From contig MEPC01000024.1 in the NCBI GenBank assembly GCA_001769655.1, forward strand, positions 265,572 through 329,571: a stretch of DNA of 64,000 nt, read 5' to 3'. The position numbers and the translations under genes are program-made. Positions 26,304 through 34,949 of the stretch are shown in pieces (positions within the stretch are counted from its first letter, which is position 1; each line of letters opens with the position of its first letter). The notes beneath the pieces were generated by a model. It was not told the DNA's origin. It did no database searches and saw nothing but the letters and a program-made list of their open reading frames with translations. The DNA is from Bacteroidetes bacterium RIFCSPLOWO2_12_FULL_37_12. Its GTDB lineage: Bacteria > Bacteroidota > Bacteroidia > 2-12-FULL-37-12.

Positions 26304-27443
26304 ATGAGTATAGGGAAAAATCTTTTAGAACATTCAGAAGCAAAAGTGAAATTGTATTCACGGTATCTTTCTATTTACCTGAATGTTCTTGCACGAAGTT
26401 TTGTCAACAATATTCATCTGTTCGATTTATTCTGCGGTGAAGGAATTTACGAGGATGGAGGTAAAGGAAGTCCGATTGCAGCGTTGGAGTGTATTAAGCA
26501 ACACTATTACAGCAATGGGGAGAAATGCCCGAACCTTTTTATTACTTTCAATGATAATGGTTTTTCTGAAATAGAAAAAGAGAGATTAAAAACCGACAGA
26601 GTAAAAGAGTTTGCCGATAAAATTTACAAACCCGAAAATGTAAAAGTTGGTTACACCAACATTGACTATTCTAAAATTATAGAAATGATAATTGAACGGA
26701 CAGGAAAACTCAAAAATGATGAAAGGGCTTTGATTTTTATTGATCCGTGTGGATACAAAGAAATTAACCCAAACGACATAAAGCGGTTACTTGAAAACAG
26801 AAAGACAGAGGTGATTTTGTTTCTTCCTATTTATTTCATGTCACGGTTCGCAGTTAAAGCAAAAGACGAAGAATACAGAGGAGGCGAAGCACTAAGAAAT
26901 TTTTTGGGAGAACTTTTCGGTTCAATAGATAATTTGCCCGACTACAAAAACCAAAACGAATTTATCTATCTCATACAGGAAGAATTTAAAAAGTATTTAA
27001 AGTTAAGATATGTTGATTCGTTTAAGATTGAGAGAGAAAACAATCAGTGGTTCTCACTTTATTTTTTCACAAACCACTCAAAGGGATTTTTAAAAATGTT
27101 GGAAAACAAATGGGCTTTGGATAAAAAACACGGAACAGGGTTCAAGCACGGTGACGAGTACATTCTTGATATGTTTGATGAAATTTCGTTGACACATTAT
27201 GACCAAAAGGTTTTAGAATTTCTTAAACAAAAATCTACTGCTACAAATAAAGATTTACGTAACTTTGGAATTGAAAATAATTTTCTACCAAAGCATACCA
27301 AACAAGTTTTAGACCGGTTGAGGAAAGAATATGAGATAGAAATTGTTCCGTTAGATGAAAAAGCTGCATTAAGTTACTACCTTTCAGACGAAAAAAGGTT
27401 AGTAAATATAAAACTGAAACATCATGGCACAATCAAACATTGA
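26304..27443 (+). CDS. tcmP: Three-Cys-motif partner protein TcmP
   Basis: This 379-residue protein matches the TcmP family. It has IHLFDLFCGEGIYEDGGKGSPIAAL near 35-60, which resembles a methyltransferase nucleotide-binding loop. IFIDPCGYKEINPNDIKRLL near 150 and the FLPIYFMSRF segment follow, with a C-terminal winged-helix-like region. TcmP is known only as the obligate neighbour of the three-Cys-motif protein encoded next, and its biochemical role is not established. The start of that gene lies inside the last 20 bases of this one, so the two are translationally coupled within the restriction operon. Confidence 0.88.
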   Translation: MSIGKNLLEHSEAKVKLYSRYLSIYLNVLARSFVNNIHLFDLFCGEGIYEDGGKGSPIAALECIKQHYYSNGEKCPNLFITFNDNGFSEIEKERLKTDRVKEFADKIYKPENVKVGYTNIDYSKIIEMIIERTGKLKNDERALIFIDPCGYKEINPNDIKRLLENRKTEVILFLPIYFMSRFAVKAKDEEYRGGEALRNFLGELFGSIDNLPDYKNQNEFIYLIQEEFKKYLKLRYVDSFKIERENNQWFSLYFFTNHSKGFLKMLENKWALDKKHGTGFKHGDEYILDMFDEISLTHYDQKVLEFLKQKSTATNKDLRNFGIENNFLPKHTKQVLDRLRKEYEIEIVPLDEKAALSYYLSDEKRLVNIKLKHHGTIKH

Positions 27444-28149
27444 ATGGACTGAAATGACATGGAATCCCACAACGGGGTGCAACAAGGTATCAACCGGCTG
27501 CAAATTCTGTTACGCAGAAGTGATGTCAAGGCGATTGAAGGCAATGGGAGTGGCAAAATATGCAAACGATTTTAAACTCACTCTGCACGAAGATGAATTA
27601 CAAACTCCTTATTCATGGAAGAAACCGAAAATTGTTTTCGTGAATTCCATGAGCGATTTGTTTCACAAAGATGTTCCTGTAAAATTTATTCAACAAGTTT
27701 TTCAAGTGATGAAAGAAAACCCGCAACATGTTTTTCAGATATTAACAAAACGGGCGGATGTGCTTTTATACTACGACAAAGAAGGTTGGCTGGAATGGGC
27801 ACACAATATCTGGATGGGGGTTTCAGTGGAAAATGAAAAAACAATGAAGCGAATGGATTTACTGATACAAACAAATGCAAGAACAAAATTTTTAAGCTGC
27901 GAACCTTTGCTCGGTGAATTACCAAACATGAAATTGAAAGGTATTGATTGGGTGATTGTAGGAGGGGAAAGCGGAAGATCACCAAGACCAATGAAAAAGG
28001 AATGGGTGATGGATATTAAAGCCCAATGCAAAAAAGCAGATGTTGCCTTCTTCTTTAAGCAATGGGGAGGAACTAATAAAAAGAAAAATGGAAGAAAAAT
28101 TAATGGAAAAACATACAGCGAAATGCCTGAAGTTATTGAAACAGCATGA
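27424..28149 (+). CDS. Three-Cys-motif Gp37/Gp68 (DUF5131) family protein
   Basis: The 241 residues start MAQSNIEWTEMTWNPTTGCN. The three cysteines form C-x6-C-x2-C (CNKVSTGCKFCYAE, residues 19-32), resembling a radical SAM cluster-binding pattern. VNSMSDLFHKDVP, WMGVSVEN, LSCEPLL and WVIVGGESG follow, all typical of the phage Gp37/Gp68 family. The family is seen in phages and next to TcmP. The reaction is unknown; iron-sulfur chemistry is an inference from the cysteines. Position between hsdS and hsdR ties it to defence. Confidence 0.9.
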   Translation: MAQSNIEWTEMTWNPTTGCNKVSTGCKFCYAEVMSRRLKAMGVAKYANDFKLTLHEDELQTPYSWKKPKIVFVNSMSDLFHKDVPVKFIQQVFQVMKENPQHVFQILTKRADVLLYYDKEGWLEWAHNIWMGVSVENEKTMKRMDLLIQTNARTKFLSCEPLLGELPNMKLKGIDWVIVGGESGRSPRPMKKEWVMDIKAQCKKADVAFFFKQWGGTNKKKNGRKINGKTYSEMPEVIETA

Positions 28150-28191
28150 CCCATTCAAGAATAAATTAGCGATGAAGAACTTGGGATTTAC

Positions 28192-28212
28192 CTGGGGACA
28201 AATTGTCCCCAG
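28192..28212. repeat. Perfect palindrome CTGGGGACAA-A-TTGTCCCCAG
   Basis: Ten-base arms with a single central A. It lies in the gap between the three-Cys gene and hsdR. Its centre CAA-A-TTG resembles the CAA-C-TTG centre of the linker palindrome at 24332. Confidence 0.9.
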
Positions 28213-28243
28213 ATAGAAATGTTGACAAGGACAGGAAATAAAA

Positions 28244-28279
28244 GGAAAATATTGGCAGATAATACAAAGGATATTTTCC
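28244..28279. repeat. Inverted repeat GGAAAATAT / ATATTTTCC
   Basis: Nine-base arms at 28244-28252 and 28271-28279 enclose 18 bases, directly before the larger palindrome at 28282. It is the middle of three consecutive inverted repeats upstream of hsdR. Confidence 0.75.
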
Positions 28280-28281
28280 AA

Positions 28282-28316
28282 ATTTCAGATGTACCCAAAT
28301 TGGGTACATCTGAAAT
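28282..28316. repeat. Perfect 35-base palindrome upstream of hsdR
   Basis: Seventeen-base arms (ATTTCAGATGTACCCAA and its exact reverse complement) surround one central A, again giving a CAA-A-TTG centre. It ends 53 bases before the hsdR ATG and could act as a hairpin in the leader or as an operator. Confidence 0.92.
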
Positions 28317-28369
28317 TACAAAAAAGAATTTTTTTGTATAGACGGTACATTAAAATTAGAAGAATAATC

Positions 28370-30736
28370 ATGAACGAACAAGAAACACGAACCGAATACA
28401 TTTTACCTGCCCTGCAAAAAGCAGGATGGGGTATTATTGAAGGTAGTAAAATACGAGAGGAGTTTCCTATTTCAAAAGGTCGTTTGATTGGTCACGGACA
28501 AAGAAGCAAACCCGACAAAGCAGATTATGTTTTGCAATATCGCAACCGTAACTTAGCAATAGTTGAAGCGAAGAAAAGGGACTCGGATTATACCGAAGGC
28601 GTTGCACAGGCAAAGGATTACGCAGGTAAATTGCAAGTCCGTTTCACATACAGCACAAACGGTTTAAAGATTTACGGAATGGATATGAGTAAAGGTGCGG
28701 AAGGTGATGTAACTGTTTACCCTTCGCCTGACGAATTATGGGAAATGACTTTTGGTGAGCAAAATAAATTGCAACCGCAATCGCAACTTGTAATTGATAA
28801 ATTACTTTCTGTTCCTTATGAAACCAAAAGCGGAACTAAACCTCCAAGATTCTACCAGGAAAATGCAGTTGCCAATGTTCTGTCAGCTATGGCACAGGGG
28901 AAACACAGAATTTTATTAACGCTTGCAACCGGTACAGGAAAAACAGATATAGCTTTTCAAATCACCTGGAAACTTTTTAAGAGTAAATGGAATATTAAAG
29001 GGGATGGTGAACGAAGTCCGAGAATATTATTTCTAACAGATCGTAATTATTTAGCCAACCAGGCAATCAGTAAATTCAATGAGTACGGTGCCTTTGAAGA
29101 AGATGCTTTAGTGCGGATAAATCCTGAAAGCATAAGACAGAGAGGTAGAGTTCCAACCAATGGGAGCATATTCTTTACTATCTTTCAGACATTCATGACT
29201 AATGTGCATGGGCAACCACCAGGAGTTGTCCCAACATTTAATTTTGGAGAATACCCTAAAGATTTTTTTGACATCATCATTATTGATGAGTGTCACAGAG
29301 GTGGTGCCAGTGATGAGAGCACTTGGCGGGCAATATTGGAGCACTTTAGTCCAGCTGTACAGTTGGGTATGACCGCAACACCCAAAAGAGATAATAATAT
29401 TGACACTTACAAATACTTCGGCGAACCGGTTTATGTATATTCTCTGAAAGAAGGCATTAATGACGGTTTTTTAACCCCATTTAAAGTAAGACAGATTGAT
29501 ACCACCATTGACGAATATGTTTATACTTCTGACGATGAGGTTTTAGAAGGAGAAATTGAAGAAGGAAAACAATATACAGAAGCCGAAATGAACCGGGTAA
29601 TTTCAATTGAGGAACGGGAAAAATACCGCGTTAAAATATTTATGGATTTGATAGACCAGTCAGAAAAGACACTGGTTTTTTGTGCTACACAGCTTCATGC
29701 ACTCGCTATAAGGAATCTAATCAATCAAATTGCAAAGAGTAAAAATCCGGATTATTGCCATAGGGTTACGGCAGATGAAGGGAAGTTGGGAGAACAATAT
29801 TTGAAATATTTCCAGGATAATGAAAAAAGTATCCCGACCATTCTTACTACATCACAGAAGTTAAGCACCGGAGTAGATGCACCTGAGGTAAGAAATATTG
29901 TTTTATTACGACCTGTAAATTCCATGATTGAGTTTAAACAAATCATTGGGAGAGGTACGCGATTATTTGATGGTAAAGATTATTTTACCATTTATGATTT
30001 TGTAAAATCGCACCATCATTTCAGCGACACGGAATGGGATGGTGAACCATTAGAACCCGATACCCAAAAAGAAAAACAGTCCAAAGTTTATCCTCTGCCA
30101 AGCGGCCGAAAGAAATTTGACGATCCTCCTACTCCTGAACCTTATTATGAAATGATTAAAATAAAACTTGCGGATGGAAAAGTCAGGGAATTGCAACACA
30201 TAGTCAGTACTTCGTTTTACAGCCCTGACGGCAAACCGATTTCAGCAGAAGAATTTTTACAAACCATGTTCGGCACATTGCCTGAGTTCTTCAAAGATGA
30301 AAATGAGTTGCGGACAATTTGGAGCAAACCTGATACACGGAAAAAATTACTGGAAGAACTAAGTGAAAAGGGCTTTACAAAAAGCCAGTTGAATGATTTA
30401 CAAAAGATGATTTGTGCCGAGAAAAGCGATTTATACGATGTGCTGGCTTATGTTGCTTTTCATTCTAAACTCATTAAAAGAAGCATAAGAGCGGAGAAAG
30501 CAAAAATTCATTTTAATAATTACAATTCCAAACAACAGGAATTTTTGAATTTTGTTTTAATGCAGTATGTAAATTCAGGTGTTGAAGAATTGAGCGAAGA
30601 AAAACTGACACCCTTATTGATTTTAAAATATAAAGCGATTCCCGATGCGAAACAGGAATTGGGTGATATTTCCTCAATACGCAATTTATTTATCGAATTT
30701 CAGCCGTTTTTGTATGATTACGGGATTGCTGTGTAA
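28370..30736 (+). CDS. hsdR: Type I restriction subunit R (EcoEI-like)
   Basis: HsdR translocates DNA and cleaves it when the target is unmethylated. I start at ATG 28370 (MNEQETRTEYILPAL, 788 residues), because the upstream codons of the open frame run through a palindrome and do not look coding. The N-terminal nuclease has KADYVLQYRNRNLAIVEAKK (D...ExK). The motor domain has TLATGTGKTDIAFQ near 215, DIIIIDECHRGG near 303, GMTATPKR near 335 and QIIGRGTRLFDGKDYF near 525. The C-terminal region matches the EcoEI R C-terminal domain. It lies 220 bases after the three-Cys gene. Confidence 0.96.
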   Translation: MNEQETRTEYILPALQKAGWGIIEGSKIREEFPISKGRLIGHGQRSKPDKADYVLQYRNRNLAIVEAKKRDSDYTEGVAQAKDYAGKLQVRFTYSTNGLKIYGMDMSKGAEGDVTVYPSPDELWEMTFGEQNKLQPQSQLVIDKLLSVPYETKSGTKPPRFYQENAVANVLSAMAQGKHRILLTLATGTGKTDIAFQITWKLFKSKWNIKGDGERSPRILFLTDRNYLANQAISKFNEYGAFEEDALVRINPESIRQRGRVPTNGSIFFTIFQTFMTNVHGQPPGVVPTFNFGEYPKDFFDIIIIDECHRGGASDESTWRAILEHFSPAVQLGMTATPKRDNNIDTYKYFGEPVYVYSLKEGINDGFLTPFKVRQIDTTIDEYVYTSDDEVLEGEIEEGKQYTEAEMNRVISIEEREKYRVKIFMDLIDQSEKTLVFCATQLHALAIRNLINQIAKSKNPDYCHRVTADEGKLGEQYLKYFQDNEKSIPTILTTSQKLSTGVDAPEVRNIVLLRPVNSMIEFKQIIGRGTRLFDGKDYFTIYDFVKSHHHFSDTEWDGEPLEPDTQKEKQSKVYPLPSGRKKFDDPPTPEPYYEMIKIKLADGKVRELQHIVSTSFYSPDGKPISAEEFLQTMFGTLPEFFKDENELRTIWSKPDTRKKLLEELSEKGFTKSQLNDLQKMICAEKSDLYDVLAYVAFHSKLIKRSIRAEKAKIHFNNYNSKQQEFLNFVLMQYVNSGVEELSEEKLTPLLILKYKAIPDAKQELGDISSIRNLFIEFQPFLYDYGIAV

Positions 30737-30761
30737 GTCAAAAAGCTAACTCTATTTAATT

Positions 30762-30769
30762 TACTTTTG
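30762..30769 (+). promoter_or_regulatory. Bacteroidota -7 element for the GH3 gene
   Basis: TACTTTTG matches TAnnTTTG exactly and lies 84 bases before the GH3 ATG, which marks a new transcription unit after the restriction island. Confidence 0.5.
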
Positions 30770-30853
30770 TGCTGGCAGACAGTGACGAGCATTTTAATCC
30801 GCGTTATCTGTGGCAAAAAAACTCATCACTAAACAGTAACCAATCTTTTATAA

Positions 30854-32374
30854 ATGGGTCTTCTGAATTCCATCATTTCCTGGACTATGAAAAAGCGATT
30901 CCACCAGATGGAACTTTTCATAAAATATCCTCACGAAGTTCAACGGGAAGTGTTAAAATCATTATTAACCAGAGCTCAGGATACGGAGTTTGGAAAAAAA
31001 CATCGTTTTAAATCCATAACCCGTCAGGATGATTTCTGTAAACAGGTTCCTGTGTCCACGTATGAAAAATTTTTTCCCTATATAGAACGGGTGATGAAAG
31101 GGGAGCAGAACGTAACCTGGATTAGTGACATTCATTGGTTTTCAAAATCCTCCGGAACCACTAACTCGAAGAGTAAATTTATTCCAGTTTCCGCAGAATC
31201 TCTGGAGGACTGTCATTTTAAAGCCGGGAAGGATTTGTTGTCTGTGTATGTAAACAATCATCCCGAAACAAAACTCTTTTCCGGAAAAGGATTAATGATG
31301 GGTGGAACTCTCTATTCCAACCCGCACCGCAACGATTCACAGATAGGCGATGTTAGCGCTGTGATGATGCAGAATTTGCCCTTATGGGTGGAATACATGC
31401 GTGTTCCTGATTTAACCATTGCTTTGATGGATAACTGGGAAGAGAAATTAGACAGAATGATAAAATCAACAGTGCACGAAGATATTTCCAGCGTTTCCGG
31501 TGTCCCTACGTGGACCCTTGTTTTATTTAGAAAAATTTTAGAATTCACCGGAAAGAATCATATTCAGGAAGTATGGCCTAATCTCGAGCTCTTGGTTCAT
31601 GGTGGCGTTGACTTTAAACCCTACAAACAACCTTTTCAGAATATCATTTCTTCTCCTGACATGAATTTTCTGGAAACCTACAATGCTTCGGAAGGATTTT
31701 TTGGATTGCAAAATGAACATGGGAAAGACGATATGCTTTTAATGCTCGATTATGGAATATATTATGAATTTATTCCCATGCAGGAAATTGAAAACGAAAA
31801 TCCAAAAACAGTGACACTTGACAAGGTGAATTGCCAGGAGAATTATGCGATGGTAATTTCCACCAATGCAGGATTATGGAGATACCTGATTGGTGACACC
31901 ATTCGTTTTACTTCTTTATCACCCTATAAAATTAAATTAACCGGCAGAACTAAAAACTTCATCAATGCGTTCGGAGAGGAGTTAATTGTAGAAAACGCAG
32001 AAACAGCTATATGCAATGCCTGTTTGAAAACGGGAGCTATCGTGAGAGATTTTACTGCCGCTCCATTATATTTTGGCGATAAAACCAATGGAGCACATGA
32101 ATGGCTCATTGAATTTGAAGTGCCACCCGGTGACATTGATTTTTTTACGTATCTGCTGGATGATTCCCTGAAACAGCAGAATTCCGATTATGAAACCAAA
32201 CGATTCAAAGATATAGCACTCAAATTACCGGTGCTACAAATACTTAAAAACGGTGTTTTTAACGAATGGCTGAAACGTGGTAATAAACTGGGTGGGCAGA
32301 ATAAAATCCCAAGATTGTGTAATGACCGGCGATTCGTGGAAGAAATTCTTGAAATACAAAAAAATATTTTGTAA
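30854..32374 (+). CDS. GH3-family (auxin-responsive promoter-like) acyl-adenylate enzyme
   Basis: This 506-residue GH3-type member of the adenylate-forming superfamily has SSGTTNSKSKFIPVS near residue 96-110, the ATP-binding loop. YNASEGFFGLQ near 275 and YLIGDTIRFTS near 345 follow, then KLTGRTKNFINAFGEELIVENAE near 358. Plant GH3 enzymes conjugate amino acids to acyl hormones. Bacteroidota homologues are common but their substrates are unknown. No synthetase partner is adjacent. It ends convergently with the HTH gene across a short hairpin. Confidence 0.92.
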   Translation: MGLLNSIISWTMKKRFHQMELFIKYPHEVQREVLKSLLTRAQDTEFGKKHRFKSITRQDDFCKQVPVSTYEKFFPYIERVMKGEQNVTWISDIHWFSKSSGTTNSKSKFIPVSAESLEDCHFKAGKDLLSVYVNNHPETKLFSGKGLMMGGTLYSNPHRNDSQIGDVSAVMMQNLPLWVEYMRVPDLTIALMDNWEEKLDRMIKSTVHEDISSVSGVPTWTLVLFRKILEFTGKNHIQEVWPNLELLVHGGVDFKPYKQPFQNIISSPDMNFLETYNASEGFFGLQNEHGKDDMLLMLDYGIYYEFIPMQEIENENPKTVTLDKVNCQENYAMVISTNAGLWRYLIGDTIRFTSLSPYKIKLTGRTKNFINAFGEELIVENAETAICNACLKTGAIVRDFTAAPLYFGDKTNGAHEWLIEFEVPPGDIDFFTYLLDDSLKQQNSDYETKRFKDIALKLPVLQILKNGVFNEWLKRGNKLGGQNKIPRLCNDRRFVEEILEIQKNIL

Positions 32375-32389
32375 TTGTAAATGAATAAT

Positions 32390-32410
32390 GGGCAACCGCG
32401 AGGGTTGCCC
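32390..32410. terminator. GGGCAACC hairpin between convergent genes
   Basis: An 8-bp stem GGGCAACC/GGTTGCCC with a 5-base loop (GCGAG) lies in the 36-base gap between the GH3 gene and the convergent HTH gene. There is no T-run, so termination is inferred from position. GGGCAACCGCGAGGGTTGCCC is also a familiar dispersed repeat type. Confidence 0.6.
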
Positions 32411-32806
32411 CTACCTAATGCCCGCCTCACCCTTTTCGTCCATTTTCTCCACCAATGTTTGAATGATTATATCTTTCCCTTTTAATTGTTTGCGAAGAGA
32501 ATCTACTTCGCCCTTGCATGCCGCTAATTCTTTAGGCAGATTTATGCCAGATGGCATTACTTTGTATATTTCCGGGCTTTCGGTTACCGATCCGGTTTTT
32601 ATAAAAATATTTTCGGATAGAAATCTGAAAAAATCAAAGTCCAATGTCATGGAAATTTTATGCAACAGCCCGCTATTGATGGTTTCTCTTTCAAAAATTC
32701 GATAGATGTTTTGCCTTACCGTTCCTATGCGTTCTGCAAATTCCGATAATTTAATTCCTCTATCCAGGTATATTTCCTGAATCTTTTCCCCTATGTGAAC
32801 TTTCAT
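32411..32806 (-). CDS. HTH regulator with C-terminal coiled coil
   Basis: This 131-residue protein has an XRE-like helix-turn-helix: IGEKIQEIYLDRGIKLSEFAERIGTVRQNIYRIFERETI at residues 5-43. The C-terminal part (LAACKGEVDSLRKQLKGKDIIIQTLVEKM) has heptad leucines suggesting a dimerising coiled coil. It probably binds DNA as a dimer. The start lies 4 bases from a -7-like CGAAAGTA (read on the opposite strand) and a dyad AGTCAT-N6-ATGACT at 32818-32835, which could be an autoregulatory operator. Its targets are not evident. Confidence 0.85.
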   Translation of the reverse strand: MKVHIGEKIQEIYLDRGIKLSEFAERIGTVRQNIYRIFERETINSGLLHKISMTLDFDFFRFLSENIFIKTGSVTESPEIYKVMPSGINLPKELAACKGEVDSLRKQLKGKDIIIQTLVEKMDEKGEAGIR

Positions 32807-33160
32807 GTTACGAAAGTAGTCATACTTTGATGACTTAAGATACGGATTTATTTACAATTAGATAGACATAATAAAACAATTATTTTGACGATATAAAAAA
32901 CCATTGCGTTTTAATAATATTCTAAAATATATAAGAATAAACAAATTAAATAATGAATGTTTGCGTTTTATTACATAAAAATAAAATTGAATGACAAAAG
33001 TCATTTTATTATTAATTTATTCAATCACGAAAGTAACATTTTTGACTACAATAAATACTAATAATATGTAAATATTTATTTACAACATTAAAAAAGAATT
33101 GAAGCGGAAAGGTTAGAAAATCTTATTTATGTGCTTTTCTAAAAGAAAAAAAATAGGAAT
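32807..33160. promoter_or_regulatory. AT-rich gap with possible HTH operator
   Basis: This 354-base gap has no credible gene. Next to the HTH start lie a near-consensus -7 element (TACTTTCG on the minus strand, 32811-32818) and the dyad AGTCAT-N6-ATGACT (32818-32835). The remaining roughly 300 bases are very AT-rich and I see no further structure. Confidence 0.45.
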
Positions 33161-34099
33161 TCAAGAATGTTCCCCCATATTGAACGTCCGTTGCACCAGA
33201 TACAGTGGTCTGTTTTTCACTTCCAGATAGATGTTTGCCAGGTAGCGTCCAATAATCCCAAGAATGGTTATAATCATACTGCCGAAGAAAAAGAGCGTTA
33301 GAATAATACTAGTGTATCCAGGCGTTACATCTCCTATAAAAAAATACAGAAATAAATAATAACAACTAATCAGAAGAGTAATCATCAAAATTAACAGTCC
33401 GAAATATATCATGATATTGAGGGGTTGGTAGGTAAGATTGAAAATCAAATCGGTCATCAGGTTCAGGCGTTTTTTCAACGTGGATTTGCTTTTCCCGGAA
33501 GGGCGTTTCTTATTTTCTACATCTATAACTGTATAGTTCATTCCTATATCCTGCGTTATTCCGGCAACGGCTCTCGTTAGTTCGTTGTAGGAATTAAAAT
33601 ACGAAACAAAGCGGGAGTTCATCATGCGAAGCATCAATTGATGGCGGATAATTTTTACATGTAAAATGGTTGACACAATGAACCAAAACAATGCAGAAAA
33701 CCATTCGGCGAAAAAATTATTTCTCACCTTGGAACGCGTATAGACAATATCATACCCTTCTTTTATTTTTTTATAGAGTGTGGGAATTGCTTCGGGTGGA
33801 TTCTGCAAATCCCCATCCATTAATACAATATATTCACCTTTGGCGTATCTAAGCCCTGCGCTGGCGGCTATCTGCTGACCAAAATTACGTGAAAGAGAAA
33901 CTGCCCTGACAAAGGAATATTTGTGGCACTGTTCTTCAATTATTTTTTCACTGTCATCCGTACTTCCATCATTGGATAGAATGATTTCGAATGGAATCTG
34001 CAAGGGTTCGACGTGCTCGCGTATTTTCTCAACGAGTGGTGAAACGAGATTAGCGTCATTATAAACTGTGGCAACAATGGATAGGGCTGGGGTGGGCAT
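33161..34099 (-). CDS. GT2 glycosyltransferase, DPM1/GtrB-like, two C-terminal TM helices
   Basis: This is a 312-residue GT-A enzyme with LSIVATVYNDANLVSPLVEKI at the N-terminus. ILSNDGSTDDSEKIIEE is near 40, SLSRNFGQQIAASAGLRYAKGEYIVLMDGDLQNPPEAIP near 70-105 (DXD-type MDGDLQ) and NELTRAVAGI near 173. Two TM helices lie at about 230-255 and 265-295, as in polyprenyl-phosphate glucosyl or mannosyl transferases (GtrB, DPM1). It likely loads a sugar on undecaprenyl phosphate. A TATTTTTG promoter element sits 17 bases upstream. Confidence 0.9.
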   Translation of the reverse strand: MPTPALSIVATVYNDANLVSPLVEKIREHVEPLQIPFEIILSNDGSTDDSEKIIEEQCHKYSFVRAVSLSRNFGQQIAASAGLRYAKGEYIVLMDGDLQNPPEAIPTLYKKIKEGYDIVYTRSKVRNNFFAEWFSALFWFIVSTILHVKIIRHQLMLRMMNSRFVSYFNSYNELTRAVAGITQDIGMNYTVIDVENKKRPSGKSKSTLKKRLNLMTDLIFNLTYQPLNIMIYFGLLILMITLLISCYYLFLYFFIGDVTPGYTSIILTLFFFGSMIITILGIIGRYLANIYLEVKNRPLYLVQRTFNMGEHS

Positions 34100-34115
34100 G
34101 GGTTTAAATTTTTAT

Positions 34116-34123
34116 CAAAAATA
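34116..34123 (-). promoter_or_regulatory. Bacteroidota -7 element for the GtrB-like gene
   Basis: The minus strand reads TATTTTTG, an exact TAnnTTTG match 17 bases upstream of the glycosyltransferase start. Confidence 0.5.
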
Positions 34124-34192
34124 CTATGAATATTGTTTATTTAACGGTTTTTTCTTTAATTTGCCTAATATTAAAAATCAATTAATTCCCCC

Positions 34193-34936
34193 ATGAATCT
34201 CACTCTTAAAATCTGGAGACAAGCCAATGCCCAAGCCGCGGGTGTCTTTCACAATTATCCTTTAAGCGATGTATCTCCGGATATGTCGTTTTTAGAAATG
34301 CTCGACGTTCTCAACGAAACACTCACCAAAAAAGGAGAAGAACCGGTTGCATTTGACCATGACTGCCGAGAAGGGATTTGCGGTATGTGCAGTTTGTACA
34401 TCAATGGACGGGCGCATGGACCCATGCACGGCATTACTACCTGTCAGTTACATATGCGGCATTTCAGGGAGGGCAACACCATTGTGATTGAGCCGTGGAG
34501 AGCCAGACCTTTTCCGGTTATCAAAGACCTTATAGTGGACCGCAGTGGATTTGATAAAATCATGCAAGTCGGTGGGTTTGTTTCGGTAAATACCGGTGGC
34601 ACTCCGGATGCCAATGCCATTCCAATACCTAAAGAAATTTCAGATACTGCAATGGATGCGGCGGCATGTATAGGGTGCGGTGCCTGTGTTGCCAAATGTA
34701 AAAATGCATCCGCCATGTTGTTTGTAAGCGCTAAAGTGTCACAACTTGCCCTTCTGCCTCAAGGAAAACCCGAACGGGAGCGTCGCGTGATGGCAATGGT
34801 GGAAACCATGGACGGACTTGGATTTGGAAATTGCACCAACGAAGGAGAATGTGAGGCAGAATGTCCCAAGGAAATTTCCATTTCACACATTGCGCGGATG
34901 AACAGGGAGTATATGCGAGCGATGGTAGTGGGGTGA
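34193..34936 (+). CDS. sdhB: Succinate dehydrogenase/fumarate reductase iron-sulfur subunit
   Basis: This subunit carries electrons from the flavoprotein to quinone in complex II. The 247 residues have the [2Fe-2S] set C58, C63, C66, C84 (CREGICGMC...TTC), then C159, C162, C165, C169 ([11 protein letters not shown]) and C214, C220, C224 ([11 protein letters not shown]). These serve the [4Fe-4S] and [3Fe-4S] centres. All ligands are present. Unusually, no flavoprotein (sdhA) or cytochrome b (sdhC) gene flanks it: a minus-strand glycosyltransferase and a minus-strand flippase-like gene do. The other subunits must lie elsewhere. Confidence 0.95.
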   Translation: MNLTLKIWRQANAQAAGVFHNYPLSDVSPDMSFLEMLDVLNETLTKKGEEPVAFDHDCREGICGMCSLYINGRAHGPMHGITTCQLHMRHFREGNTIVIEPWRARPFPVIKDLIVDRSGFDKIMQVGGFVSVNTGGTPDANAIPIPKEISDTAMDAAACIGCGACVAKCKNASAMLFVSAKVSQLALLPQGKPERERRVMAMVETMDGLGFGNCTNEGECEAECPKEISISHIARMNREYMRAMVVG

Positions 34937-34949
34937 GGGGAAAATTATT

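Noticed and set aside
27686-28281. Minus-strand frames across the three-Cys gene
   Set aside because: Composition follows the opposite strand of a well-supported gene; hydrophobic Phe/Ile runs are antisense artefacts of Lys/Glu codons.
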